Positions 1-8,444 of a stretch of DNA of 64,000 bases are shown here, in pieces. The DNA is from JAWKWH01 sp963669455. Its GTDB lineage: Bacteria; Pseudomonadota; Alphaproteobacteria; Rhizobiales; Rhizobiaceae. Below the pieces are notes generated by a model. That model was not told the DNA's origin. It saw only the letters and a list, made by a program, of their open reading frames with translations, and did not search any database. The position numbers were made by a program, and so were the translations under genes. The stretch lies in the NCBI GenBank assembly GCA_963669455.1, contig OY770026.1, positions 2,232,001 through 2,296,000 of the forward strand, given 5' to 3'. Position 1 is the first letter of the stretch. Every line of letters begins with the position of its first letter.

Positions 1-785
1 GCTACCGGACGATGATCGTCATTCCGGAAACCCAGACCCAGGAGAAAAAGGATGCCTTGCGCTTGCTGGGTGCCGAACTGATCGAGGTGCCGGCAGCCCC
101 CTACCGCAGCCCCAACAACTACGTAAAACTGTCCGGACGGCTTGCCCAACAACTGGCGTCATCCGATCCCAATGGCGCGATCTGGGCCAATCAGTTCGAC
201 AATATTGCCAATCGCGACGGGCATGCTGCCACGACCGCCGAGGAAATCTGGCGCCAGACCGGCGGCAAGGTGGACGGCTTTGTCTCTGCGGTGGGAACAG
301 GCGGCACGCTGGCCGGGGTATCAACCGGCCTAAAAGCAAAAAACAGGGATATAAAAGTGGCGATTGCCGATCCCTTCGGTGCCGCCCTTTATAGCTATTA
401 CACAACCGGTGAACTCAAGGCGGAAGGCAGCTCGATTACCGAGGGGATCGGGCAGGGGCGCATAACCGCCAATCTTGAAGGATTTACACCGGATTTCACC
501 TACCGGGTTTCGGATGCGGAAGCTTTGCCCATTGTTTTCGACCTGGTGGAAGAGGAAGGTCTTTGCCTTGGAAGTTCGTCAGGCATTAATCTCGCCGGCG
601 CCATTCGAATGGCAAAAGACATGGGGCCGGGGCATACCATCGTCACCATGCTGTGTGATTATGGTAACCGGTATCAGTCCAAAATGTTCAATCCGGAATT
701 TCTGCGTTCGAAGGAACTGCCGGTTCCAGCCTGGATCGAGCGGGTTCCCGCCGTCACGGTGCCCTATGAAGAGGAGCAAACGTGA
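1..785 (+). CDS. cysK: Cysteine synthase A, 3' part (5' end outside window)
   Basis: PLP-dependent O-acetylserine sulfhydrylase, the last step of cysteine synthesis, cytosolic. The frame is already open at base 3, and the residues before the first Met (YRT) continue into the family's IPETQ substrate-loop motif, so the true start lies upstream. Visible landmarks are the GTGGT phosphate-binding loop of fold-type II PLP enzymes and the SSG segment near the C-terminus. The PLP lysine would be in the missing part. The stop overlaps the GTG start of alaX (GTGA), so the two are translationally coupled. With sseA downstream this forms a sulfur/thiol cluster. Assignment to CysK rather than cystathionine beta-synthase rests on length and motifs. 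Confidence 0.9.
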   Translation, partial: YRTMIVIPETQTQEKKDALRLLGAELIEVPAAPYRSPNNYVKLSGRLAQQLASSDPNGAIWANQFDNIANRDGHAATTAEEIWRQTGGKVDGFVSAVGTGGTLAGVSTGLKAKNRDIKVAIADPFGAALYSYYTTGELKAEGSSITEGIGQGRITANLEGFTPDFTYRVSDAEALPIVFDLVEEEGLCLGSSSGINLAGAIRMAKDMGPGHTIVTMLCDYGNRYQSKMFNPEFLRSKELPVPAWIERVPAVTVPYEEEQT

Positions 786-1525
786 GTTTTGCGGTTAAAG
801 CGCTGTTTCGTGATGATGGCTATTTGTCGACGGCCGAGGGCAGCGTTGTTTCGATAAACGACCGTGGTGGAATTATTCTGGATCGCAGCAATTTCTATGC
901 GACATCGGGTGGTCAGCCCGGCGATACGGGTTTTTTTGAGCGTGGTGACGGCTCAAAAATCGAGATTGCAACGACGGTAACCGGCGACACCAAGGATGAA
1001 ATCATCCATGTGCCGGCTGCCGGCCAGGCAGTGCCGGAAATTGGTGAAGAACTGGTGCTGCATATTGATTGGGACCGGCGCTATCGTCTGATGCGTATGC
1101 ACACCGCCTGCCATCTGCTGACGGTTGTTTGCCCCTATCCGATTACCGGTGCGGCGGTCGGCGAAAATGAAAGCCGCGTTGATTTTGATCTTCCAGACGC
1201 CAGCGTCGATAAGCAGGAGATTTCTGCAAGGCTGATGGAACTGGTCAATGCAGACCATCCTGTATTCATCCGTCAGATTTCGGAACAGGATCTGGCGGCA
1301 AATCCAGCGCTGATAAAATCGAAAAATGTGCGTCCTCCGGCCGGAACCGGTCAGATCAGGCTGGTCTGCATCGGCGAGGGCGGTGAAATCGACAGCCAGC
1401 CCTGCGGTGGCACCCATGTGTCAACGACGGACGAGGTTGGGGACGTTCATATCGGCAAAATCGAAAAAAAGGGCCGGGAAAACCGGCGGTTTCGTATCCG
1501 TTTCGGGTCGTTACCGGCGCAATAA
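782..1525 (+). CDS. alaX: AlaX-type alanyl-tRNA editing protein
   Basis: Free-standing homologue of the AlaRS editing domain that hydrolyses mischarged Ser-tRNA(Ala) or Gly-tRNA(Ala). The protein has 247 residues. An HTACH motif near residue 110 and CGGTH near residue 210 supply the zinc ligands of this family, and the N-terminal beta-barrel region contains the usual FYATSGGQPGD segment. It starts at GTG, overlapping the cysK stop by four bases. Its position between cysteine synthase and mercaptopyruvate sulfurtransferase genes may reflect co-expression only. Annotators often label this family simply alanyl-tRNA editing protein; substrate choice cannot be read from sequence. Confidence 0.9.
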   Translation: MSFAVKALFRDDGYLSTAEGSVVSINDRGGIILDRSNFYATSGGQPGDTGFFERGDGSKIEIATTVTGDTKDEIIHVPAAGQAVPEIGEELVLHIDWDRRYRLMRMHTACHLLTVVCPYPITGAAVGENESRVDFDLPDASVDKQEISARLMELVNADHPVFIRQISEQDLAANPALIKSKNVRPPAGTGQIRLVCIGEGGEIDSQPCGGTHVSTTDEVGDVHIGKIEKKGRENRRFRIRFGSLPAQ

Positions 1526-1546
1526 ACCCGCCTGGAGAAAATTCGC

Positions 1547-2392
1547 ATGAACAACAAAAGCCGGTTCGTTGTCTCACCTGAATGGCTGATGGAGCACCTT
1601 GGTGAGCCCGGACTGTCGATTATCGACGGCTCCTGGTATCTGCCGGCGCAAAATCGCGATGCAAGGGCGGAATATGATAGTTTCCATATCCCAGGTGCGG
1701 TGTTTTTCGATCACGATCGGGTTGTCGAACCCGGCACCGGACTGCCGCATTCGCTGCCCTCGCCAGCGTTGTTTGAGCAATTTGCCGGTGCCATGGGCAT
1801 CACACGTGACGATACGATTGTCGTCTATGACGGACCGGGGTTCTTTTCAGCGCCCCGGGTCTGGTGGATGTTCAAACTGATGGGCGTGAAAGAGGTATTC
1901 TTGCTGGATGGCGGTCTTGACGGCTGGAAAACCTGCGGCCATCCGGTGACTGAGGAGCCGACAGCCACTAAACCTTGTGTTTTTTCAGCAAAATTCGACG
2001 CGGCTTGGGTCGCCAACCTGGCCGGCATGCTGTCAATCATTGCCGATGGGTCCAGCCAGATTGCCGATGCGCGGCCGGCCGGACGATTTACCGGCAAGAT
2101 GCCGGAACCCAGACAGGGCATTCGATCAGGCCATATGCCGGGAGCTCGCAGCGTACCAGCGCAAGATCTGTCGCGTAACGGCAGATTTTTGCCGCTTGAT
2201 GAGTTGCGGCAATTGTTCGAACGATCGGGCATCGATCTTGACCGCCCGGTCGTGACCACCTGCGGCTCTGGCGTGACCGCTGCGGTGATAATCCTCGCGC
2301 TTCAATCGCTCGGCCATGTTGACAACAAACTCTACGATGGCTCGTGGAGCGAATGGGGCGGCCGCGATGACACGCCCGTCGTCACCGGGTGA
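1547..2392 (+). CDS. sseA: 3-Mercaptopyruvate sulfurtransferase
   Basis: Transfers sulfur from 3-mercaptopyruvate to thiol acceptors or cyanide. The 281-residue protein carries two tandem rhodanese domains, roughly 1-150 and 165-281. The active loop TTCGSGVTA places the persulfide cysteine at residue 239; CGSGVTA is the mercaptopyruvate-type loop, distinct from the thiosulfate-type CRKGVT. It lies 21 bases after alaX and probably shares its transcript. The ATG follows a GGAGAA Shine-Dalgarno. Assignment is firm at family level. Confidence 0.93.
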   Translation: MNNKSRFVVSPEWLMEHLGEPGLSIIDGSWYLPAQNRDARAEYDSFHIPGAVFFDHDRVVEPGTGLPHSLPSPALFEQFAGAMGITRDDTIVVYDGPGFFSAPRVWWMFKLMGVKEVFLLDGGLDGWKTCGHPVTEEPTATKPCVFSAKFDAAWVANLAGMLSIIADGSSQIADARPAGRFTGKMPEPRQGIRSGHMPGARSVPAQDLSRNGRFLPLDELRQLFERSGIDLDRPVVTTCGSGVTAAVIILALQSLGHVDNKLYDGSWSEWGGRDDTPVVTG

Positions 2393-2978
2393 GGAAATGT
2401 CCTCCTCGCCCGAAGACAATGAACCCTTTAGCGTCCGTGTGACCCATTTGGAGATGGTGGAACCGCCTTTTGTCCGTATCGCGATGCCGTCGCGGCCGCG
2501 GCTTGCGCTGATGCGGGTGCCGGACATTCCTATCGCCTTTTACCGCTATCTTTACGAGCAGGTAGGCAAGCCGCATCACTGGATGGTGCGGCGAAATTTG
2601 AACGATGCCGATCTGACGGCGCTTATTCACGCTGAAACGGCTGAATTGCAGGTGCTTTATGCCGATGGCGCACCAGCGGGTTTTTTTGAACTGGATTGTT
2701 GCAAATGCCCTGAGGCAGTGGAAATCGTCTATTTCGGACTTTCGCCAGATTTTCAGGGAAAGGGTCTTGGAAGGTTTTTCTTTTCTGAGGCACTCGATGC
2801 AGCCTGGGCGCACGCGCCAGGAAAGGTGATACTGCAAACCAACACGCTGGATAGTCCGCGCGCTTTGCAGATTTATCAAAAAGCCGGATTTGTCCCGTGC
2901 GGCCATTCGCAGGAAACGCTGACTTATTGCGTTAAAGTGCAGCTCTATAAATCCAGTTCGATGACGACCGGAACGTGA
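2367..2978 (+). CDS. GNAT family N-acetyltransferase
   Basis: Acetyl-CoA-dependent acyltransferase of unknown substrate. The acetyl-CoA binding loop is visible as LSPDFQGKGLGRFF, followed by the typical QIYQKAGF helix near the C-terminus. Two starts are possible: ATG 2367 (203 aa), overlapping the end of sseA, or ATG 2397 with a GAGG unusually close to the start. I give 2367. Overlap with sseA points to translational coupling. The 3' end overlaps the convergent xth gene by 34 bases, so the two transcripts are antisense to each other there. Confidence 0.75.
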   Translation: MTRPSSPGEEMSSSPEDNEPFSVRVTHLEMVEPPFVRIAMPSRPRLALMRVPDIPIAFYRYLYEQVGKPHHWMVRRNLNDADLTALIHAETAELQVLYADGAPAGFFELDCCKCPEAVEIVYFGLSPDFQGKGLGRFFFSEALDAAWAHAPGKVILQTNTLDSPRALQIYQKAGFVPCGHSQETLTYCVKVQLYKSSSMTTGT

Positions 2979-3727
2979 TCTGACGGTTTCTCCCAGCCCC
3001 TGACATGTTTTTCGATATCGGCGCTTTTCAAGCCATTTGCCGCTTCCGGCGAAAGCAGCAGGTGGTCAATGCGAATACCGTTGTTTTTAGGCCAGGCGCC
3101 GGCCTGATAATCCCAGAATGTGTATGTAAGATTGGCGTCGGTTGTCGCGCGCACGGCTTCGAGCATGCCAAGATTTTCCAGCCGGCGAAACGCTCGCCTG
3201 GTTTCCGGCCGGTACAAGGCATCATCGACCCAATTGTCGGGGTTCTTGGCGTCTGCTGGCCTGGGAATGACGTTATAATCGCCGGCCAGAACCAGCGGTT
3301 CTTCCAGTTCCAGACGTTCAGTGGTCCATTGCTGCAGCCTCTCCATCCAGGCGAGCTTGTAGGGATATTTTTCGGTCTCGACCGGATTGCCATTGGGCAG
3401 ATAAAGCGAGACGATGCGAACCACGCTAGAGCCTACCGAAAATACGCCTTCGATAAACCGGGCCTGTTGGTCGCCGTCATCGCCTGGTAGTCCGCGATTG
3501 ACCTCATCAAACCCGATTTTCGACAAGAGCGCGACGCCGTTAAAACCCTTCTGTCCGTGGGTTTCGACCTGGTAGCCGAGAGCTTCGATCGGTTCGCGCG
3601 GAAACGGTGCGTCTTCGGACTTGATTTCCTGCAGGGCGGCAACGTCAGGCTGGCTTTCTTCCAGCCAGGAGAGAACATTGTCAATGCGGGCCTTGATGCC
3701 GTTGATATTCCAGGTGGCGATTTTCAT
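2945..3727 (-). CDS. xth: Exodeoxyribonuclease III
   Basis: AP endonuclease/3'-5' exonuclease of base-excision repair, in the exonuclease-endonuclease-phosphatase fold. The 260-residue protein begins MKIATWNINGI. It shows LQEIKS with the metal-binding Glu, AGDYNVIP with the catalytic Asp and Asn, IDHLL, and the terminal SDHVPV containing the catalytic His, so all active-site blocks are intact. It is transcribed alone, convergent with the GNAT gene. Length and motif spacing fit the Xth branch. Confidence 0.93.
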   Translation of the reverse strand: MKIATWNINGIKARIDNVLSWLEESQPDVAALQEIKSEDAPFPREPIEALGYQVETHGQKGFNGVALLSKIGFDEVNRGLPGDDGDQQARFIEGVFSVGSSVVRIVSLYLPNGNPVETEKYPYKLAWMERLQQWTTERLELEEPLVLAGDYNVIPRPADAKNPDNWVDDALYRPETRRAFRRLENLGMLEAVRATTDANLTYTFWDYQAGAWPKNNGIRIDHLLLSPEAANGLKSADIEKHVRGWEKPSDHVPVVIELDL

Positions 3728-3855
3728 GAGAATCAGACGAGACTTTCAAGCTAAACTAAATGGTATCGCGTTTGCGATTGGGAGATATTGCCGCGGGTTG
3801 GAACTTTCTGATTCGCAGATGAGACTAGTTACAAAGAGTTACAGAGGGGACAATC

Positions 3856-5211
3856 ATGACCGATCAGGCTACTGATCACAAGTATCAGCATAGTGATCCA
3901 AATTACACTCCACCGCTTGCACAGGCGGTGCCCCTTGGAATTCAGCACGTGCTGGCAATGTTCGTGTCCAATGTGACGCCGGCGATTATCGTTGCCGGTG
4001 CTGCCGGATTTGGGTTTGGTTCGGAGAATGCGGATATTCCAACGCTGATCTATATGATTCAGATGTCGATATTGTTTGCCGGCATCGCTACCCTTTTCCA
4101 GACGATCGGTATCGGGCCTGTTGGCGCAAAACTACCGATTGTTCAGGGCACATCTTTTGCTTTCCTGCCGGTGATGATCCCGGCGGTGGTTGGCGCTGGA
4201 ACGGCCGGGTTGGCCGGATTGATGACCGGTGTGTTGATCGGCGGTATTTTCCACTTTTGCCTGGGCTTCATCATCGGGCGCATACGGTTTGCACTGCCGC
4301 CGCTGGTCACCGGGCTGATCGTGCTTATGATTGGTCTGGCGCTTATCAAAGTCGGTATCGAATATGCCGCCGGTGGCGCGGGCGATTTCAACAAATCAAA
4401 ACCGGGTTGGGGCGGCCTGGCCAATTGGACCCAGGCGCTGGTCGTGGTTGTGGTCACATTGGCAATCAAGTTTTTCACGCGCGGGTTTTTGTCAATCGCA
4501 GCGGTCCTGATCGGTATCATCGCCGGCTACATCGTGGCCTATCTGATGGGGGCAGTGAATTTTGGCAATGTCGGCAATGCATCATGGTTTGCGCTCCCGT
4601 CACCGTTCAAGTTCGGGTTTGAGTTTAACTGGGCCATCATAATCGGGATGTGTCTGATGGCGGTGATCTCGGCCATTGAGACTGTTGGCGACACATCGGG
4701 CATCACCAAGGGCGGGGCAGGGCGCGAGGCCACCGACAAGGAAGTTCAAGGAGCTACCTTCGCCGATGGATTGGGCACGGCGATTGCCGGTGTTTTTGGC
4801 GGGCTTCCAAACACATCGTTCAGCCAGAATGTGGGCCTTGTCGCCATGACAGGCATGATGAGCCGGCATGTGGTGACGATCGGCGCGATCTTCCTGATCA
4901 TATGCGGCCTGATTCCGAAAGTCGGGGCGGTGATCAATACGATACCGCTTACGGTTCTGGGCGGTGGCGTCATTGTCATGTTTGGCATGGTTGCCGCTGC
5001 CGGCATCAATATGCTCGCTGATGTTAAGTGGAATCGCCGCAACATGGTGATTTTCGCGGTGTCGATCTCGGTTGGCCTTGGTCTTCAGCAAGTCCCCGAA
5101 GCCTTGCAGCATATGGGCAAGACCATGCAGATCCTGCTGACATCCGGTCTTTTACCGGCAGCAACCCTGGCGATCGTGCTGAACCTGGTGCTGCCGGAGG
5201 AAATCGACTGA
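3856..5211 (+). CDS. NCS2-family nucleobase:cation symporter (xanthine/uracil permease)
   Basis: Inner-membrane importer of a purine or pyrimidine base. The 451-residue protein is almost wholly hydrophobic with 12-14 likely membrane segments. It has the NCS2 signature around TSFSQNVGLVAMTG, where the Gln and Asn of FSQN line the substrate site. FSQN is typical of the xanthine/urate branch rather than uracil carriers, but this is inference. The ATG follows a GAGGGGA Shine-Dalgarno, and a strong intrinsic terminator lies 30 bases after the stop, so it is monocistronic. No purine-degradation genes are adjacent. Confidence 0.88.
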   Translation: MTDQATDHKYQHSDPNYTPPLAQAVPLGIQHVLAMFVSNVTPAIIVAGAAGFGFGSENADIPTLIYMIQMSILFAGIATLFQTIGIGPVGAKLPIVQGTSFAFLPVMIPAVVGAGTAGLAGLMTGVLIGGIFHFCLGFIIGRIRFALPPLVTGLIVLMIGLALIKVGIEYAAGGAGDFNKSKPGWGGLANWTQALVVVVVTLAIKFFTRGFLSIAAVLIGIIAGYIVAYLMGAVNFGNVGNASWFALPSPFKFGFEFNWAIIIGMCLMAVISAIETVGDTSGITKGGAGREATDKEVQGATFADGLGTAIAGVFGGLPNTSFSQNVGLVAMTGMMSRHVVTIGAIFLIICGLIPKVGAVINTIPLTVLGGGVIVMFGMVAAAGINMLADVKWNRRNMVIFAVSISVGLGLQQVPEALQHMGKTMQILLTSGLLPAATLAIVLNLVLPEEID

Positions 5212-5237
5212 GGCTGTCTTGCAAGTCAGACAAAACA

Positions 5238-5270
5238 AAGGGCCGCAAATTGCTGCGGCCTTTTTTTGTT
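5238..5270 (+). terminator. Rho-independent terminator of the NCS2 permease gene
   Basis: GGCCGCA (5241-5247) pairs perfectly with TGCGGCC (5254-5260) across a six-base loop, followed by seven Ts. This is the clearest intrinsic terminator in the window, and it isolates the permease from the AT-rich island downstream. Confidence 0.9.
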
Positions 5271-5408
5271 TTCCACACAATCAGCAACAAAGATAGAATA
5301 TTGGCCAACAATTTCTCTTAGCATTTTTGCATCCGGCCAATTTTTGGTATAAGGCAAGCTCAGATTGACTAAATGTAGATTTGCACCATATCTGATGAGG
5401 GGAACAAG

Positions 5409-5513
5409 ATGACCGGGAATAGCATCTCAGCCGGCATGGCTGAAATGTTAACTCTGCTGGCATTATCAATGGGAGTTACAAGGGAAGGGCGATGCCTGAC
5501 CAAGGAGCTCTAA
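5409..5513 (+). CDS. Putative 34-aa leader peptide
   Basis: An ATG preceded by GAGGGGA at good spacing opens a 34-codon frame (starting MTGNSISAGM) that stops one base before the ATG of the next gene. The Shine-Dalgarno AGGAG of that gene lies inside the frame's last codons, so translation of the two could be coupled. A weak promoter may precede it: TTGACT at 5365 and TATCTG at 5389. I recognise no family. It could be a leader peptide, a small protein subunit or a chance frame. Confidence 0.4.
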   Translation: MTGNSISAGMAEMLTLLALSMGVTREGRCLTKEL

Positions 5514-5514
5514 C

Positions 5515-6033
5515 ATGAAAACATACGCTCAACTCATTAAAGAATATAGAAAAAGCCGTGAGCGTGAGATGATTTCCAATGGTTCTCATGAACATGGCCG
5601 TATTATTGCAGACAACATTTTTGAAGCGGCATTAAGTGATAAACTTGATGTCAGCATAATAACTGGAACGCTAAGACGCGAGTTTTATGAGCCTTTGGTC
5701 CCAAAGCTAAGTAGGCTTTTGGAGACCAACAAAGTCAATCTCATTGTCGTTGACCCGGAAGAATCGGAGCTTTCGGGAAACAAGTTTTTGGACTGCATTT
5801 CCTCGGCTTCAAACCGAGAGATAATCATCAATCGCGACAACAGCCAGAATCGCCGCCATCAGCATTTTATTCTGGCAGGCGACTCAATGTACCGCCTGGA
5901 AACAGACCATGAAATGGGCTTGGCTGTGGCGAACTTCAATGATCCAATTGTTGGAGAAATGCTTCGTGATCGATTTGAAAGCGTTCTTGAAGAATTTTTG
6001 GCAGATAAGAAACCTGTAGAATCAGCAGGTTAG
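5515..6033 (+). CDS. Uncharacterised protein, possibly phospholipase-D-like
   Basis: A 172-residue soluble protein of unknown function. The C-terminal half (about residues 115-160) reads RRHQHFILAGDSMYRLETD followed by an NFND segment and an amphipathic helix. That order resembles the second half of phospholipase-D-like modules found in some abortive-infection proteins, but the canonical HxK is not present (H-F follows H-x). The catalytic reading is therefore weak. The gene is visibly AT-richer than its surroundings and sits between a terminator and a membrane-protein gene 30 bases downstream. The pair looks like an acquired two-gene module. Confidence 0.6.
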   Translation: MKTYAQLIKEYRKSREREMISNGSHEHGRIIADNIFEAALSDKLDVSIITGTLRREFYEPLVPKLSRLLETNKVNLIVVDPEESELSGNKFLDCISSASNREIIINRDNSQNRRHQHFILAGDSMYRLETDHEMGLAVANFNDPIVGEMLRDRFESVLEEFLADKKPVESAG

Positions 6034-6063
6034 CCATTCTAAGCTAAATCAACGGCAACTGAC

Positions 6064-6612
6064 ATGACCGATCTAACATCGTCGATATACAGTCTTGTTG
6101 TGCTTGCAACTGCAACCCTCGCGCTATCCTCATATTTGCGGAACCACTACAGTTCTCGACTAGCCAACGAAAAAAATCGTAGTACAAGTGTTTGGGATGC
6201 TGCGGTTGAGAAGGTGAAAAAAAGAAATCCAAATTTCAATTTTTCTCAGGATATTCATAAAAACCGAGACATAATTCTCCAGATTGGAAATGTATCAATC
6301 GACAAGCCTACTACCTTGTTAGCGTCACTACTTCCATATGCGGCACTGGCTCAAGTCGGTAGCATTATCAACAAAACATGGTATCACAATGCCATCTTGA
6401 ATCAGGTTATCGCTGGTAGTTTGGTTTTTGCCTTTTTTATATCACTTGGTTCCATTTTGTGGATTTTGTGGGGGTTGAGACAGTTTAGCAAGAACTGTGA
6501 AGCCATCAAGGATTTGGTGGACAGCACGAACCAGATGCTCAAAGTTCAACTCGACGGGGTGCTGGACAATGAGCAAACAAATCCAACCACATCCAAGAAG
6601 CCGAAACCGTAG
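6064..6612 (+). CDS. Uncharacterised membrane protein of the accessory pair
   Basis: A 182-residue protein with a hydrophobic N-terminal segment (residues 5-25), a charged linker, a second weaker hydrophobic stretch (about 82-100) and a strong segment around 112-137. A hydrophilic C-terminal tail ends in Lys and Pro. No family recognised. Two or three membrane spans with a cytosolic loop are reminiscent of membrane effectors in small defence modules, but that is speculation from architecture and from pairing with the preceding gene. Codon use is AT-rich like its partner. No terminator is obvious after the stop. Confidence 0.6.
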   Translation: MTDLTSSIYSLVVLATATLALSSYLRNHYSSRLANEKNRSTSVWDAAVEKVKKRNPNFNFSQDIHKNRDIILQIGNVSIDKPTTLLASLLPYAALAQVGSIINKTWYHNAILNQVIAGSLVFAFFISLGSILWILWGLRQFSKNCEAIKDLVDSTNQMLKVQLDGVLDNEQTNPTTSKKPKP

Positions 6613-6703
6613 CCACCGAACTCACCCGGCACTGACTCAACGTCGCTACCACTACTCACACACGTCATAAATTTTATGTGCTTCCTCGCATAGTCTGAGG
6701 AGG

Positions 6704-7237
6704 TTAATGCCTTGCGATGTTTTCGGTAGACTGACCAACGCGTTTCAGCTGCATGCCGATGACCGGTACCAGCTGACGGTTGACCCGCACGGAAACGGTG
6801 ACATTCATCGTGTCTTTGCTCGGCAGCCGCGCCAGCATCGCGCCATTCAATTTTTTCCGGTTAATCGAAAACACCACGCGCTGGCCATCGACATTGCCGG
6901 ACGTTATGTCCATGCCTTCGCCTGCGGCACCATCCATAAACTTACCGCGGTAATTGCGGCCTTTGCGGACAACGCTTGCAGACATTTTCTGGTTGAAAAC
7001 ACCAACCCGGCAGGAGCCGTCAAGCGACATGCCGACCTTGCCGGAAGGGGTGGCGCCGATGAAATGGCAGGTGAATTTGGTTCCCTTATATTTGCCGGCA
7101 ACGATCTCGCCCGGGCCTGACCATTTTCCTTCGACCTGCTTGAAAAACTTGCCATCGCGGTCCAGCGCGGCCGCAGGCATTGCGGATGCCGCAGCGATTG
7201 ATGCAGACAAAATGACAGAAGAAACGCGTAAAAACAT
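6704..7237 (-). CDS. Exported protein of unknown function
   Basis: A 177-residue protein with a Sec signal peptide (MFLRVSSVIL onward) and probable cleavage after AAALD around residues 24-26, hence periplasmic or extracellular. The mature part contains a KWSGPGEIV...F.C.F repeat-like beta pattern seen in short conserved exported proteins of Hyphomicrobiales; I do not recognise a named domain. The start was set at ATG 7237 because GGGGAG precedes it by four bases; an in-frame start six codons upstream lacks such a site. No operon partner is evident. Confidence 0.7.
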   Translation of the reverse strand: MFLRVSSVILSASIAAASAMPAAALDRDGKFFKQVEGKWSGPGEIVAGKYKGTKFTCHFIGATPSGKVGMSLDGSCRVGVFNQKMSASVVRKGRNYRGKFMDGAAGEGMDITSGNVDGQRVVFSINRKKLNGAMLARLPSKDTMNVTVSVRVNRQLVPVIGMQLKRVGQSTENIARH

Positions 7238-7379
7238 TAAACTCCCCGGCGCCAATACGGCATCACATCAGCCTGATAGGCTCAATGTCGAACCATGACC
7301 AAGATTGGTTAATGCTTCGTCTATTGAGTCGTTCTGATCGCACCACAATGCGTCATCTGATTACCTTCTGCAAGAAAAG

Positions 7380-8444
7380 CTATTCTTTCTCGTTTTTCGT
7401 TGCGGCGGAGCCAGCAAGGTTCGACAGAAACTCACTGACGCCCGGGCGGTTCACCGCCTTGAAAGGCAGCGGTCGCGCCGTTTCCATCGCGGCAATTCCA
7501 ATGCGTACCGTCATCAATCCGTTGACGACGCCTTCGCCAAGCCTGGCAGACAGTTTGGCGGCAAGCCCATGGCCGACAAGCTGCTGGATCAGGCTGTCGC
7601 CAACGGCAATCGAGCCGGTCACCGCCAGATGGGCAGCCACATCGCGGATGAGTTTGAAAAAGCCAAGCGTTCCGGGCCGACCGCCATAATGTAGCGAAAT
7701 TCGGCGTATCAACCGGCCGGCCTCAAACAGAACAAAGCCAACATCAATCAGCGCTCGCGGGCTGACAGCGGTGACCACCGAGACGCGTTTTGCCGACTGC
7801 ATCACCAGGTCTTTTGCCTGTTGATCCAGGCCGGAAAACAATTCGCGCTCGGCGATGCCGATCAGATCGGCCGCATCGATGATATCGTCTTGCAGCTCTG
7901 ACAGCACCTTGCGGCCACGGGCCGTCGACGGGTTGTCGCGCGTAAAGGTTACAAGATCGCCAACCAGCCGCCGGGCGCCTGGAAGATCGCCTCTTGATGA
8001 GATATCCGCTGCCCGGACCCGCAAGGTTTCCACCGAGCTCAATCGCAAAAGCGCCAGGAGTTCGCGGATGAAAAGAGCAAACAATGCCAGGCCAGCCGTT
8101 GCGGCAAGACCGGTTGCAAGCCAGCCAAGCCAGGGCGCGCGGGCGAAGAAATCAGTAATAATTCCCTCGACCCAGAGCCCGATGGCAAGCGATAGAAACA
8201 GGCCGGTAGCCCCGAAAAAAATCGCGCCGATCTTGATGCGCCTGCCACTGCCAGGTGGTTCGGACGGTGTATCCAATGCGGCGATTTCCTGATCGAAGGA
8301 TGCATCCTCGGTGATTGACACCTGGATGGCCGTTTCATCCCTGATCGCCCGGGGCGCGCGCTTTTCCTTGCCTGCCGGCTTAGGATTTTTGTCCGTTTCA
8401 GCGCCGTCGAGCCTGAAGGCGGCCGGTTTTCTGTTGGCGTTCAT
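7380..8444 (-). CDS. ycjF: YcjF / TIGR01620 family membrane protein
   Basis: DUF697-type inner-membrane protein of unknown biochemical role, usually encoded with YcjX. The 354-residue protein has an acidic and basic N-terminal region (about 1-70), two membrane segments (about 72-94 and 104-127), then a long helical cytosolic domain ending in the DUF697-like block with LIRDVAAHLAVTGS. Its ATG overlaps the ycjX stop by four bases, so the two are co-translated from the sixA-ycjX-ycjF operon. In enterobacteria the pair is stress-induced; this window shows no direct regulatory site. Confidence 0.85.
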   Translation of the reverse strand: MNANRKPAAFRLDGAETDKNPKPAGKEKRAPRAIRDETAIQVSITEDASFDQEIAALDTPSEPPGSGRRIKIGAIFFGATGLFLSLAIGLWVEGIITDFFARAPWLGWLATGLAATAGLALFALFIRELLALLRLSSVETLRVRAADISSRGDLPGARRLVGDLVTFTRDNPSTARGRKVLSELQDDIIDAADLIGIAERELFSGLDQQAKDLVMQSAKRVSVVTAVSPRALIDVGFVLFEAGRLIRRISLHYGGRPGTLGFFKLIRDVAAHLAVTGSIAVGDSLIQQLVGHGLAAKLSARLGEGVVNGLMTVRIGIAAMETARPLPFKAVNRPGVSEFLSNLAGSAATKNEKE

